A DNA stretch of 64,000 bases from Myxococcus xanthus (GTDB lineage Bacteria; Myxococcota; Myxococcia; Myxococcales; Myxococcaceae), in contig NZ_FNOH01000009.1 in assembly GCF_900106535.1 (NCBI RefSeq), positions 248,001 to 312,000 of the forward strand, in the 5' to 3' direction. The position numbers and the translations under genes were made by a program. The notes beneath the pieces are model-generated. The model was not told where the DNA came from and searched no databases. It saw nothing but the letters and a program-made list of their open reading frames with translations. This document shows positions 26,812 to 38,025 of this stretch, piece by piece (the first letter of the stretch is position 1; each line of letters begins with the position of its first letter).

Positions 26812-27993
26812 CTAAGGTTGAACCGTCATGCGCAGGCGATGTGCAATCGCGGCGGCGAGTTCAGCGATCGAAAGCCATAGGTTGCGATTGGAACTGAAGC
26901 TGGAGCTGACAGAGAGCACGGCGTGCGTGCCTCTGGGCACCAGACGCGTGAGCCCTTCATCCGGATTCGACGCGAGGATTGAACCATCGTTGTAAACGCA
27001 CGCAGCCACGTACCGTTCGGTGAGCGATGCGACTGGCGACCAACTGCCGCCGTCCCACCAGGCCGAGGTGCAAGTCCCCACCAGGACCAACGCGCCTGAG
27101 GAAGTACCTGCAAAGGCAGAGGGGCCCTCGACGCCGGTCCTGAGCACCGTGGCCCCGCCGCGGTTCCAGCGAACGCATTCGCCTTCCGCTGCAAGCCAGA
27201 GCTCGCCGCCACTTCGGAAGATGGCCTCGTACCAGGAGTGTTCGGCGCTGGCGCCGTCTGGAATCTCGAGCGGAACCATTTGCGAGCCTTCGAGCCGAAG
27301 CAGTTTCACGTCCGAGCCCGTAAGCCAGACCCCCTCTGCGTCGACCCACAAGCCATAAGCCACTCCGAAATCGGGCGAAGGGATTCGACTCCACTGAGCC
27401 CCATCCCAATGAAAGACCACCCCTTCTCCGACTGCCCATACGTCTCGCGCATGGCGACCGGAGACCCGATGAAGCGGAACGCCCGCCCCCGTCTCCACGC
27501 GCGTCCAGCCGCTGGGACCGAGGTGAAACGTCTCGTCCCCCACGACCCACGCCACCCCCGGCTCTGGAGACCAGAGATCGTCGAGGAATCCTTCGGACAC
27601 GCGGGGCCCGTCGTGAACGGCCACGCCGTCCCACCGGCTCACCACTCCGTCGTCGCGCAGCATCAGCACGTCGTCTCCGGAGCGCGAGAGCGCGATGTAA
27701 CCTCGCTCATCCGGAAAGTGTCGGAGGACCTCGAAACCACGCTGAGCTGAGGGGATGACGCTGAAGTGGATCTCGCCCCAGCGCCCCCCTTCGTCCGGGG
27801 CCCGTTCCGATTCACCGGGTTGCACCTCGAGTGAGCTGCGCGGCAACTTGACGAGCAAGCGGGTCACACCGGCTCCGCGTTTGAACTCGACTTCGAGTCC
27901 TCCGCGCGCTTCTGCCTCCTGGCTGGCTGCCTTTACGAACGCCGCAGTGTGGAGCGTGTCGTCGTATCGAACCCACCTCACGTCGTAACCCAT
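26812..27993 (-). CDS. WD/beta-propeller-like protein, unknown function
   Basis: 393 residues without a signal peptide. From about residue 90 it consists of repeated four-strand-like units with Trp-Asp-Gly patterns (VSRWDGVAVHDG, VFHWDGAQWSRI, SAWWDGGSWSPV) and VWAVGEG / VWLTGSD / LWLAAEG motifs, typical of a propeller. The N-terminal 85 residues form another domain (MGYDVRWVRYDD). GAGGA lies nine bases upstream of the ATG. Codon choice is less GC-biased at third positions than in the Che genes around it, consistent with later acquisition. It is convergent with the secreted gene. Confidence 0.65.
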   Translation of the reverse strand: MGYDVRWVRYDDTLHTAAFVKAASQEAEARGGLEVEFKRGAGVTRLLVKLPRSSLEVQPGESERAPDEGGRWGEIHFSVIPSAQRGFEVLRHFPDERGYIALSRSGDDVLMLRDDGVVSRWDGVAVHDGPRVSEGFLDDLWSPEPGVAWVVGDETFHLGPSGWTRVETGAGVPLHRVSGRHARDVWAVGEGVVFHWDGAQWSRIPSPDFGVAYGLWVDAEGVWLTGSDVKLLRLEGSQMVPLEIPDGASAEHSWYEAIFRSGGELWLAAEGECVRWNRGGATVLRTGVEGPSAFAGTSSGALVLVGTCTSAWWDGGSWSPVASLTERYVAACVYNDGSILASNPDEGLTRLVPRGTHAVLSVSSSFSSNRNLWLSIAELAAAIAHRLRMTVQP

Positions 27994-28173
27994 CGGCCTG
28001 GTCCTCGAGCGCGGTGAGTTTGATCGACACCGCCGCGATGGCTCGGCAGTCTATCCACGGGCCGGCCCCCGGCAGCGGCCCTCCTCGCCTCCTCCGCTCC
28101 AGCCCTCCCCCTCAACCCACATGGCTTCTATCCCGCCGATACGCCGGCGGGGCACAGCCAATTCAGGGGCCTG

Positions 28174-30570
28174 TCAGCCCAGCAGTCGCCGCACCACATC
28201 CACCAGGTCCTGGCGCACCAGGTCGCCCTTGGTGATGTAGCCGTCCACCCCGGCCGCCAACCCCCGCCGCCGGTCCTCCTCCCCCCCACGGGTAGTGAGG
28301 ATGACCACCGGGAGCCTCGAATGGACGGGGTGCCCCTTCAGGCGCCGGGCCAGCTCCAGGCCGTTCACCCCCGGCATCTCCAGGTCCGTGACGACCAGGT
28401 CCACGGGATGAGACTCCAGGACCTCCAGGGCCTCCGCGCCGTCCGAGGCGATGACAGTGTCGTACCCCACCGCCTCCAGCAGGTTGGCGATGAGCTCCCG
28501 GGTGAGGGGCGAGTCGTCCACCACCAGAATGCGGCGCCGCCGGGCCTCGGGACCGGGCTCCACCGATGGGGGTGGACGCGGCAAGGCATTGCCTTGGTGG
28601 GCGCTGGCGGTGAGGAAGGCCGCCGAGAGCACCATGGCCAGGCGCCCATCCGCCAGGGACGTGGCCCCGGTGAGGTGGCCGAAGCGACCCAGGATGCCCT
28701 TCAAGGGGAGGATGGCCTGGACCCGCTCCTCCAGGACGCGGTCCACCACCAGCGCCGCCGCGCCGCTCTGGCTCTTCACCACCAGGGCCAGCTCACCCTC
28801 GCGAGCGGGCCGCGGAGGCTCCAGCCCCAACAGTGACGACAGCGGGGCCAGCGGCAGGACCCGGCCTTCCACCAGGAGCGACGGGCGGCCGGCCACCTCG
28901 CATTGCTCCGCCGAGTCCACCTTCAGCGCCCGCGAGACATGGGTGGCGCTCAGGGCCAGCGTCTCCGTCCCCACCTGGATGAAGAGCAGCGGGGCCACGG
29001 TGAGGGAGACGGGGACGCGCAGCTCGAAGATGGTGCCCCAGCCCGGCGCAGACTCCACCCCGACGTCACCGCCCAGGGCCTGGATGGAGGTGCGCACCGC
29101 GTCCAACCCCACGCCCCGGCCCGACAGGTCGGTGACGACGTCCCGCGAGGTGAAGCCCGGCAGGAAGATGAGCTCGCGGGCCGCGGCGTCCGACAGGGCG
29201 TTGGCGGCGCTCTCGTCGAACAGCCCCCTGCGCACGGCCACCTTGCGGAGTTGGACGGGGTCCACGCCCATGCCGTCGTCCTCGACACGGAGGTTGATGC
29301 GGTTGCCCTCTCGAGCGGCACGCAGCGTGAGACAGCCACGCGGCTTCTTGTCCGCCGTGACGCGGTCCACCCGCGTCTCCAGTCCGTGGTCCAGGGCGTT
29401 GCGGACCAGGTGCATCAACGGCTCGCGAAGCGCCTCCACGACGGCGCGGTCGGCGCGAGTGTCCTCGCCGTCGACGACCAGCTCCACCTCCTTGCCCAGC
29501 GCGCGGGACAGGTCGCGCACCATGCGGGGGTAAGGCTCGAAGAGGACGGAGAGCGGCAGCATGCGCAGCGTCTGCACCTCCTCCACCAACATGCCCAGGT
29601 CGCGCAGCTCCGCATTGGAAAGCAGCTTCGACTCGCGGTGGAGGACCGCGGCCATCTCCTTGGCCGAGCCCAACCGTGCCGCCAACGCGGCGCCCGCGGG
29701 CCCCAGGTCTTCCGCCTCGCGGGCAAGCTGGCTCAGCTCACGGGCCAGGGCCAGGCGTCGGGCATTGGCCAGCTCCCGGCGACGCGCCACTTGCGTGAGG
29801 TTGGTGACGGCACTGGTGAGCAGGTCCAGGCTCTCCACGCCGATGCGCACCGCAGTGTCCGGACGTGACTCGGGCTGCCGGGGCGCCGTGAGGCCGTTGG
29901 AACCCTGCACCGTCGGAGCCGAGGAGGCCGCCCGGGCTCCCGCACCGGAGGACGCCTCGGCGCCAGAGGCTTGCGGAGAGACGAAGCTCGGCATCGCGCT
30001 CCGGCCCGGTGAAGGCACGTGAGGCCGGCTCCCCTCCGCGACGGGGATCGTCAACAGCCGCCCCGGAGAAGCCCCCGGGTTCGTCTGCACGGCGGAGTGG
30101 GGACCACCTTGGGCTCCTACGCGGCCAGCGGCCTCCGAAGTCGCGGGGGCTCCTTCTGCGGGCACGAGACGTCCAGGCGGCAGCCGCACCGACTCGGAGC
30201 GGACGCACTCCTGCAACCACGCGACGAGCCGCTCCACCGCGGGCGGCGGCTCATCGGCGGCCTGCGTCCCGGAGAACACGAGCACGGCGTCCGCCGTGGT
30301 CAGCAACGCATCCGTGGACGCGGGTGAGAGCGCGTAGCGCAAGGGCTCAGTGCAGCGGACCAGCTCCTCCATTTCGTGCACCAGCACGTTGACGTCATCG
30401 AAGCCCATCATCCGGGCTTCGCCCTTCAAGCCGTGCAGCTCTCGCAGCACGCCCCGCCCCGCCTCCGCGCTGGCGCCAGACTCCAGTTCCATCAAGGACC
30501 GGGTGATGCGCTCCAGGCGCACCGTCACCAGGTCCCGGAACTGCCTGAGCAGGCGCTCGCTCGGGGTCAC
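28174..30570 (-). CDS. cheA3: CheA3, hybrid chemotaxis histidine kinase
   Basis: 798 residues. Domain order: Hpt with phospho-His46 (RELHGLKGEARM); a long Pro/Ser/Ala linker (130-230); dimerisation and HATPase domains with LMHLVRNALDHG, GMGVD and SGRGVGLDAV; a CheW-like regulatory domain; and a C-terminal receiver with Asp729 (VVTDLEMPG). The extra receiver makes it a hybrid kinase, as in M. xanthus CheA3, which controls the developmental regulator CrdA rather than a flagellar motor. The GTG start overlaps the upstream mcp stop (GTGA), indicating tight coupling. Confidence 0.93.
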   Translation of the reverse strand: MTPSERLLRQFRDLVTVRLERITRSLMELESGASAEAGRGVLRELHGLKGEARMMGFDDVNVLVHEMEELVRCTEPLRYALSPASTDALLTTADAVLVFSGTQAADEPPPAVERLVAWLQECVRSESVRLPPGRLVPAEGAPATSEAAGRVGAQGGPHSAVQTNPGASPGRLLTIPVAEGSRPHVPSPGRSAMPSFVSPQASGAEASSGAGARAASSAPTVQGSNGLTAPRQPESRPDTAVRIGVESLDLLTSAVTNLTQVARRRELANARRLALARELSQLAREAEDLGPAGAALAARLGSAKEMAAVLHRESKLLSNAELRDLGMLVEEVQTLRMLPLSVLFEPYPRMVRDLSRALGKEVELVVDGEDTRADRAVVEALREPLMHLVRNALDHGLETRVDRVTADKKPRGCLTLRAAREGNRINLRVEDDGMGVDPVQLRKVAVRRGLFDESAANALSDAAARELIFLPGFTSRDVVTDLSGRGVGLDAVRTSIQALGGDVGVESAPGWGTIFELRVPVSLTVAPLLFIQVGTETLALSATHVSRALKVDSAEQCEVAGRPSLLVEGRVLPLAPLSSLLGLEPPRPAREGELALVVKSQSGAAALVVDRVLEERVQAILPLKGILGRFGHLTGATSLADGRLAMVLSAAFLTASAHQGNALPRPPPSVEPGPEARRRRILVVDDSPLTRELIANLLEAVGYDTVIASDGAEALEVLESHPVDLVVTDLEMPGVNGLELARRLKGHPVHSRLPVVILTTRGGEEDRRRGLAAGVDGYITKGDLVRQDLVDVVRRLLG

Positions 30571-32384
30571 CCGCCCTCCTCCCCCAGCGGCTCCTGGCCA
30601 ATCTGGAAGCGCTCCACCACGCCCTGCAGGTCCCTGGCGAGCACGAGCAGGTCCGTGTTCGCCGTCGTCACCTGCTTGGTGGCGTTGAGGCTCTGCTGGG
30701 TGATGCGGAGGATGTCCGCCATCGTGTCGGCGAGTTGGTCGGTGCCCATCTGCTGCTGCTGCGTGGCCAGGGAGATGCTGCGCACCGCGTAGGACGTCTG
30801 CCCGGCCAGGTCGACAATCTGCCGCAGCGACTCGGACACCTGCTGCGCCAGCGTGGTGCCCGTCTCCACCGCACGCACGCCGCCCTCGGTGGCGGACACG
30901 GCCGCGGCGGAGGCTTCCCGCACCTCCTCGATGAGGCCCTCAATCTCCTTCGTGGACTCCAGCACGTTCTCCGCCAGCCGCCGCATCTCCGCGGCTACCA
31001 GCGAGAAGCCCCGGCCCACCTCACTGGCCTTGGTGCCCTCCAACTCGGCGTTGAGCGCCAGCAACTCCGACTTGTCGGCGACGCCGTTGATGAACTCGAC
31101 GATCTTGCCAATCTGCTGCACGCGCTTGTTGAGCCGCACTACGGCGGAGGAGATGGCGCCGTTGTCCTGGCGCATACGCGCCATGGAGCCCAGGAAGGCC
31201 TCCGCGCTCCCCTGCCCCTGCTGCGCCGCGCCCAGCGTGCGCTGGGCAATCTCCGCCACCGAGCCCGCGTTCTCGGCGATCTGCCGCGCCGAACGCGCCA
31301 GCTCCTCCGTGGTGGCGCTCGTCTCGTCCAGCGAGCTGGCCTGCTCCGTCGCGCCCGCTTCGTAGCGTCCCGACGTGGTGAGAATCTCCTCCGTGGTCGC
31401 CGAAATCTGCGCGCCCGCGCGCTGCAACTGCGACATCACGTCCGCCAGATGCACGCGCATGGTGGTGAACGCCGCGGAGACGTCCCAGACCTCGTCCTCC
31501 GCGGGCACCACGCGCGGGCTGGCCAGGTCCCCCTCGGCGATGCGCTTCGCCTCGCGCGACAGCTCCCGGAGGGGCCGCCCCAGCATGGTGCCGCCCAGGT
31601 AGGCGGCCGTCAGCGCCAGCGCGAAGACGAGCAGCACCAGCCCTCCGCCCTGCGTCAGCGCCTCGACTCGAAGCTCCTGCGCCAACATCAGCTGACGGCT
31701 GACGTCCCGCTCCGCCATGAGCCGGGTGAAGATGTGGTTGCTCAGCGCCGACGCGAGCTGCGCGGACAGCACCGCGGGCGTCATCACCGCCACGAAGGCG
31801 AAGGCCGCCAGCCGCGCACGCAGCTCCGCGCGCCGGGGCATGGCCTCGATGAGCTGCGCGTGTGTCATACCCAGCTCCGCCAGCCACAGCACCACCTTGC
31901 GCGACCGAAGCACGACGAGGCAGTACACGAGCAGCGCGGTCAACGGCCCGAAGAGCAGGCCCAACGCGGCGATGCGAGCGGCCACCGCCAACTCCACGCC
32001 CACGCCCAGCCACATGCACGCGCCCAGCGTCAGGGTGGTGACCAGCCACAGTCCCAGCGAGCCCAGGAAGGCCTCGTCCGGCGCGCGCGTCACCTCCGCC
32101 ACCGCCGACGCCAGCGTCTGCGGCGTGGTGGGCACATCCCCACGCTCCAGCCCGCGCAGGGTGCGCTGCCGTCCCAGGGACACAGCGGCCCCCGACACCA
32201 ACGCCGTCGCGCAGAGCGCGCCGCCCAGGATGCCCATCAACCCCATCCGCCCCGCCAGCGGCTCGGCGAGGGTGAGCGAGGCGAAGCGCAGGCTGAGCGC
32301 CGCGCCCACCAGGTTGGCCAGCGGGACGGGCGCCATGAGGTGCCGGCTGAAGGAGGCCCGCCTGGGGCCCTTCTGCGCGCTCAC
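30567..32384 (-). CDS. methyl-accepting chemotaxis protein (Che3 receptor)
   Basis: 605 residues, GTG start with GGAGG seven bases upstream. The N-terminal half has about six hydrophobic segments and no sizeable periplasmic domain, unlike classical receptors. A HAMP-like region (LREL...AEGDLASPRVVPAEDEVW) leads to the signalling domain with the hairpin segment LLALNAELEGTKASEVGRGFSLVAAE. Corresponds to one of Mcp3A/Mcp3B. The start overlaps the stop of the preceding mcp gene, so the two receptors are made in step. Confidence 0.9.
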   Translation of the reverse strand: MSAQKGPRRASFSRHLMAPVPLANLVGAALSLRFASLTLAEPLAGRMGLMGILGGALCATALVSGAAVSLGRQRTLRGLERGDVPTTPQTLASAVAEVTRAPDEAFLGSLGLWLVTTLTLGACMWLGVGVELAVAARIAALGLLFGPLTALLVYCLVVLRSRKVVLWLAELGMTHAQLIEAMPRRAELRARLAAFAFVAVMTPAVLSAQLASALSNHIFTRLMAERDVSRQLMLAQELRVEALTQGGGLVLLVFALALTAAYLGGTMLGRPLRELSREAKRIAEGDLASPRVVPAEDEVWDVSAAFTTMRVHLADVMSQLQRAGAQISATTEEILTTSGRYEAGATEQASSLDETSATTEELARSARQIAENAGSVAEIAQRTLGAAQQGQGSAEAFLGSMARMRQDNGAISSAVVRLNKRVQQIGKIVEFINGVADKSELLALNAELEGTKASEVGRGFSLVAAEMRRLAENVLESTKEIEGLIEEVREASAAAVSATEGGVRAVETGTTLAQQVSESLRQIVDLAGQTSYAVRSISLATQQQQMGTDQLADTMADILRITQQSLNATKQVTTANTDLLVLARDLQGVVERFQIGQEPLGEEGG

Positions 32385-34168
32385 GCGTCACCTCCCGGCC
32401 CGACGTGGAAGCGCTCCACCGCGTCTTTCAAATCACGCGCCAGGGTGGACAGGTCGGCGTTGGCCGCCGCCATTTGCTTGGTGGCCGCGAAGTTCTGCTC
32501 GGTGACGCGAAGGATGTCGCCCATGGCGGCCGCCAACTGGTCCGTTCCGGTCTGCTGCTGCTGCGTGGCCAGGGAGATGCTGCGCACCGCGTGGGACGTC
32601 TGCCGGGCCAGCTCCAGGATGAGGCTCAGGCTTTCGTCCACCTGCGCGGCCAGCACCGTGCCCGCGTCCGTCGTCTTCAGCCCCGCCTCGGTGGCCATGA
32701 CCGCGGCGTGCGTCGCATCGCGAATCTCCGCGATGAGCTGCTCAATCGCCTTCGTGGAACGGATGACGTTCTCCGCCAGGCGCCGCATCTCCGCGGCCAC
32801 CAATGAGAAGCCGCGGCCCACCTCGCCCGCCTTGGTGCCTTCCAACTCGGCGTTGAGCGCCAGCAGGTCGGACTTGTCGGCAATCTCGTTGATGAACTCC
32901 ACCACCTTGCCAATCTGCTGCACGCGCTTGTTGAGCCGAACCACCGCGTCCGCGATGGCCTGGTTGTCCTCCTTCATGCGCTGCATCGCGCCCAGGAAGG
33001 CGGCGGCGCCTCGCTGTCCCGTCTGCGCGGCGGCGAAGGTCGTCTCGGCGATGGCGGACACCGACTCCGCATTGCCAGCAATCTGCTGCGCCGAGCGTGC
33101 CAGCTCCTCCGTGGTGGCGCTCGTCACGTTGAGCGACGCGGACTGCTCATCCGCGCCGGACTCCTGCTCACCGGACGTGGCCACCAACTGCTCAGTGGTA
33201 GTGGAAATCTGGAGGCCCGCGCGCCGCAGTTGTGCCAGCGCCTGCCCCAACTGCGTCTGCATCTGCGCGAAGGCGGCGGAGGTGGCCCACACCTCGTCCT
33301 CCGCGGCGATGATGCGCGGCGGGCGGAAATCGCCCTGGGCGATGCGCGTGGCGTCCTCGGTGATGGAGCGCAGCGGCTCGGCGATGACGGCGCCGCCCAC
33401 ATAGGCCGTCATCATCACCAGCACCGCGACCAATCCAGCCACCGCGAGCCCGCTCGTCTCACTGGCCCGTCCGGCCACGTCGCGCTGCACATGGGCCGGC
33501 GCACCCACCATCGCATCCACCGCGTCCATCGCCCGTGTCACCGACGCGTCGAGGATGAAGAAGGACGGGCTGAGCACAGCGATGGCGGTGAAGAGCACCA
33601 TCCGCCGGCGGATGTGCAGGCGGCGAGGCGGCGCCGTGGCCACCACCTCCAGCGGGGACAAGCCCTGGGCCGCCACCAACTCCACCGCCTTGCGGGCGCG
33701 GCGAGCCACCATCAGGTAGACGAACAGCGCGCTCAGCGGCCCCAGGAACAGACCCATCAGCGCGAGCCGCATCCCCAGCATCCACGTCCCGCCCACCAGC
33801 GGAACGAAGACGAGCGCCACGCCCAACGAGGCCAACAGCCAGCACTGAAGGACGAAGGCGAAGCTCCGCTCCGGGAAGGAGCGCGCTTCCAGCAGCGCCT
33901 TGAGCAGGGCCTCGTGCGTGGACGGCAGCCGGCCTTCGCCCAGCGCGTACAGCACCCGCAGCGCGCGCCGCCCATGAACGCCGGTGAACCAGAGGGCCAG
34001 CGACAACGCCACGCCCACCAGCAGCAGGAAGGGCCCCCAGGTGCCCTCGGGCACCGTGCCGGTAAGCTGGCAGTGCAGCAGCACCAGCACCGTGCCCATG
34101 GAACTGCCCAACAACGCGGGACGCGCGGTCCACCGCGCCAGGCCCCTCATGCCCCCGGGCACCGTCAT
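32381..34168 (-). CDS. methyl-accepting chemotaxis protein (Che3 receptor)
   Basis: 595 residues, starting at the ATG that overlaps the cheW-like stop (ATGA). It is a paralogue of the downstream mcp, with the same six-segment membrane half, the same AEDEVWxxSAAF region and almost the same signalling tip (LLALNAELEGTKAGEVGRGF). The two proteins probably form mixed arrays. In M. xanthus the Che3 receptors work with the lipoprotein CrdB, whose gene is upstream in this operon. Confidence 0.9.
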   Translation of the reverse strand: MTVPGGMRGLARWTARPALLGSSMGTVLVLLHCQLTGTVPEGTWGPFLLLVGVALSLALWFTGVHGRRALRVLYALGEGRLPSTHEALLKALLEARSFPERSFAFVLQCWLLASLGVALVFVPLVGGTWMLGMRLALMGLFLGPLSALFVYLMVARRARKAVELVAAQGLSPLEVVATAPPRRLHIRRRMVLFTAIAVLSPSFFILDASVTRAMDAVDAMVGAPAHVQRDVAGRASETSGLAVAGLVAVLVMMTAYVGGAVIAEPLRSITEDATRIAQGDFRPPRIIAAEDEVWATSAAFAQMQTQLGQALAQLRRAGLQISTTTEQLVATSGEQESGADEQSASLNVTSATTEELARSAQQIAGNAESVSAIAETTFAAAQTGQRGAAAFLGAMQRMKEDNQAIADAVVRLNKRVQQIGKVVEFINEIADKSDLLALNAELEGTKAGEVGRGFSLVAAEMRRLAENVIRSTKAIEQLIAEIRDATHAAVMATEAGLKTTDAGTVLAAQVDESLSLILELARQTSHAVRSISLATQQQQTGTDQLAAAMGDILRVTEQNFAATKQMAAANADLSTLARDLKDAVERFHVGPGGDA

Positions 34169-34536
34169 GCACCCTCCCCTGGATGCCCGCGCAGGAAGCG
34201 CTCGAAGTCCGCCAGTCCCACGAGGGGCCACAGCGCTCCTCGCGCCATCACGAAGCCCTGGAGGCTGCCCCCCGACGCGCGCACCGTCACCGGCGGCGCG
34301 GGCAGCACCCGGTGCGGCTCCGCGTCGATTTCCAGCGCATCCACGCCCACTGCCCCGCCCGAGGCGGACACCAGCACGCGGGCGGAACCCTCCGTCTCAT
34401 GGAAGGCCCGGCGCGCGGAGGCCGCCGCGTGCCCGGAGGGCGACGCGATGGAGGCCACCTCGTGCGCATGGAAGGCGAGCCGGTGGGGACCGGCATGGCA
34501 CAGGAGCATTCCCCGGACGTGGCCCGGCGGCTCCAT
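34165..34536 (-). CDS. short CheW-like protein, candidate CrdC
   Basis: 123 residues. It is weakly CheW-like: MLLCHAGPHRLAFHAHEVASI resembles the first CheW strand-turn and RGALWPLVGLADF the later conserved segment, but the region between is short and divergent. Its place between cheW and the receptors, three bases after the cheW stop, points to a coupling function. M. xanthus Che3 includes CrdC, an accessory protein that binds CheA3; identity with it is only a positional guess. Confidence 0.6.
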   Translation of the reverse strand: MEPPGHVRGMLLCHAGPHRLAFHAHEVASIASPSGHAAASARRAFHETEGSARVLVSASGGAVGVDALEIDAEPHRVLPAPPVTVRASGGSLQGFVMARGALWPLVGLADFERFLRGHPGEGA

Positions 34537-34539
34537 GAC

Positions 34540-34974
34540 TCAGGTCCCCTGACTGAGGTGGTCGAAGAGCCCTTCCGGGTCGATGACGGCCACGTCCCGG
34601 GGGCCGCTCTTGGCGGGGCCGCGCAGGTGGACGTGGACGCCCGTGGGGCCCAGGGGCTCCAGCGTGCCCGTCACCGGGGAGACGCCGGCCACCGTACTGG
34701 CCGTGAGGGCCAGGGTCCCACGCGGCAGGCGAACGAGCACCGCCCTTCGGGAACCCTGACTGACGCCGCCCACCAGCAGGCCCATGTCCACGACGGGGAT
34801 GACTTCACCCCGATGCGCGAACACGCCCAGCAGGTGGGCTGGAGCGCCGGGCACCCGCGTGAGCTCGGGGAAGGTCACGACCTCCGCCGCGCTCTCCGCG
34901 GGTACCGCATACCAGCTACTGCCACAGGCGAAGACAAGATAGGACTGACGCGCTTCCGGCTCTTGGACGGCCAT
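34540..34974 (-). CDS. cheW3: CheW adaptor (Che3)
   Basis: 144 residues. It has the full CheW fold signature: a YLVFACGSSWYAVPAESAAEVV opening (typical CheW strand 1-2), LLGVFAHRGEVIPVVDM and a late VAVIDPEGLF. It would link the MCPs to CheA3. An ATG at 34974 is preferred over the GTG three bases earlier. The gene lies 22 bp downstream of crdB. Confidence 0.87.
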   Translation of the reverse strand: MAVQEPEARQSYLVFACGSSWYAVPAESAAEVVTFPELTRVPGAPAHLLGVFAHRGEVIPVVDMGLLVGGVSQGSRRAVLVRLPRGTLALTASTVAGVSPVTGTLEPLGPTGVHVHLRGPAKSGPRDVAVIDPEGLFDHLSQGT

Positions 34975-34996
34975 CACACGCGCAGCCTACCTCAGA

Positions 34997-35746
34997 CTAG
35001 CGCTGGAACTCGACGCGGCGGTTCTCGGACCACGCGTCTTCGGACGAAGCGGAGTTCACCGGGCGGGTCTCACCATAACCCACCGTGCCCAGCTGGCTGG
35101 CCGGCACGCCCAGGTCCGTCAGGTAGCGCTTGACGGACGCCGCGCGGCGGTTGGAGAGCTGGAGGTTGTACTCCTCGGTGCCGCGCTCGTCGGCATGGCC
35201 CGCCAGGGTGACGCGGCCCGGAGCGGTCTTCATGCATTGAGCCAGGTCGGACAGGCGCTGCTGCGCGTCCGCGGACAGGCCGGACTCGTTGAAGCCGAAC
35301 GGGACGGGGCTCCAGTCGCAGCGCTCCGCGGAGGCCGTCACGCACTGGCCAGCCTGGCACTCCTGGCCCTCGCCGCAGTCAGAGCTGGACGCGCAGGTGT
35401 TCTCGGGAACCTGGCAACGGCCGGACTCGCACTTGCCGCCGCCGGGGCACTGGGTGTCCTGCTGGCACTGGGCCTCGGCGCACTTGCCGGCCTCGCAGAT
35501 GCGGCCGCTGCCACAAGCGCTGTCCGTGGTGCACTCAGGCGGCTTGGGGGCGCACTTGTTCGCCTGGCAGGTGAAACCCTCCTGGCAGTTGGCGTCGGTG
35601 GCGCACTCCTGGCACTGGCCCTGGACGCAAACTTCGCCCTTCTCCGCGCAGTGCTCGTCCTCGTTGCACTTCGGATAGGAAGGGGTGCAGCCGCCCATGA
35701 TGGCGACGGCGAGGGAGAGCCCCGCCAAAAGGGAAATCTGACGCAT
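34997..35746 (-). CDS. crdB: CrdB, Cys-rich OmpA-type lipoprotein
   Basis: 249 residues. A lipoprotein signal (SLAVAIMGGC) precedes a region (about 25-130) with six Cys-rich knots of the form C-x-x-D-x-x-C...C-x-x-G-x-C, then an OmpA/Pal peptidoglycan-binding domain ending in the typical VGYGETRPVNSASSEDAWSENRR region. An excellent GGAGGAA ribosome-binding site precedes the ATG. It is the first gene of the minus-strand Che3 operon. M. xanthus CrdB is an OmpA-like lipoprotein proposed to sense the cell envelope and signal to the Che3 receptors; the layout here is the same. Confidence 0.88.
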   Translation of the reverse strand: MRQISLLAGLSLAVAIMGGCTPSYPKCNEDEHCAEKGEVCVQGQCQECATDANCQEGFTCQANKCAPKPPECTTDSACGSGRICEAGKCAEAQCQQDTQCPGGGKCESGRCQVPENTCASSSDCGEGQECQAGQCVTASAERCDWSPVPFGFNESGLSADAQQRLSDLAQCMKTAPGRVTLAGHADERGTEEYNLQLSNRRAASVKRYLTDLGVPASQLGTVGYGETRPVNSASSEDAWSENRRVEFQR

Positions 35747-35965
35747 TATTTCCTCCAGAATTCTGTAGTCGAAAACGCGCCCGCGCCCGCGGGGTGTAGT
35801 CGTTGGCGTGTAGTCTCACTGGAGGGGGTGAGTCAAAACATTTGTCCCGCGCAGGACACCCCACCCCATCGCCGAAACCCTTGAATCTCCAAATATTTTC
35901 CGTGAGATTGTCACGATTGACCCGCGTGTGGCGCGCCCCGTGGCACGCCTCGGGGAAAGCCCGCC

Positions 35966-37462
<1,497 letters not shown>

Positions 37463-37613
37463 CGCTGCGGATTCATTGTCCCTCCATGGTGGCTGCGCGT
37501 GTGTGGCGAGTACTACCGAGTCCCGTGTGCTCGCCGCGTGCTCAACTGAGAGAACCGAAACGGATGAGCTTCGGGGAGCGAGGTTGTTGAGTTCGTGAGG
37601 AGGTGCACTTCTC

Positions 37614-37943
37614 ATGGCTTGGCAGCCTCGCCGGCCTTCCGCCGAGCAGCAGCAGGAGCGCGTCGCGCGTGAATTGAGGGTGTCCGAGGCCGCGATAAGC
37701 AAGTGGGCCGCGCGGCTGCGTTCGGGCGGACTGCGTGCGCTGCGTGCACGCCGACACCCGGGGCAACCTTCGCGATTGACGCCCACGCAATGGCAACAGG
37801 TGGCCACGATTCTGCGCGCAGGCACACTCGTAGCGGGCTTTCCCACCGAGCGCTGGATGCTGCGGCGTGTCGCGCAGGTCATCATGGTGCGCGGCTACGC
37901 GGCGGGCACCTACAACCTGACGCTGACGTACAGATTCCCGTAG
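37614..37943 (+). pseudogene. IS630-family transposase N-terminal remnant
   Basis: 109 residues. The product has the helix-turn-helix and linker typical of IS630-type ORFs: VSEAAISKWAARLRSGGLRAL, a Gly-x-Pro turn (HPGQPSRLTPTQWQQV) and GFPTERWMLRRVAQVI. After that point, where the family continues into the DDE catalytic domain, the protein degenerates and stops within 20 residues. The usual N-terminus is also shortened. No matching terminal inverted repeats were noticed. Confidence 0.65.
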
Positions 37944-38025
37944 GTCCGACTTCCACGGCGGGTGGCCCACTCCCTGGGGCCGCCCGTCGTGCCCGGGGTC
38001 CGGTCGTCGGGTCAGCCCCGGCGAT

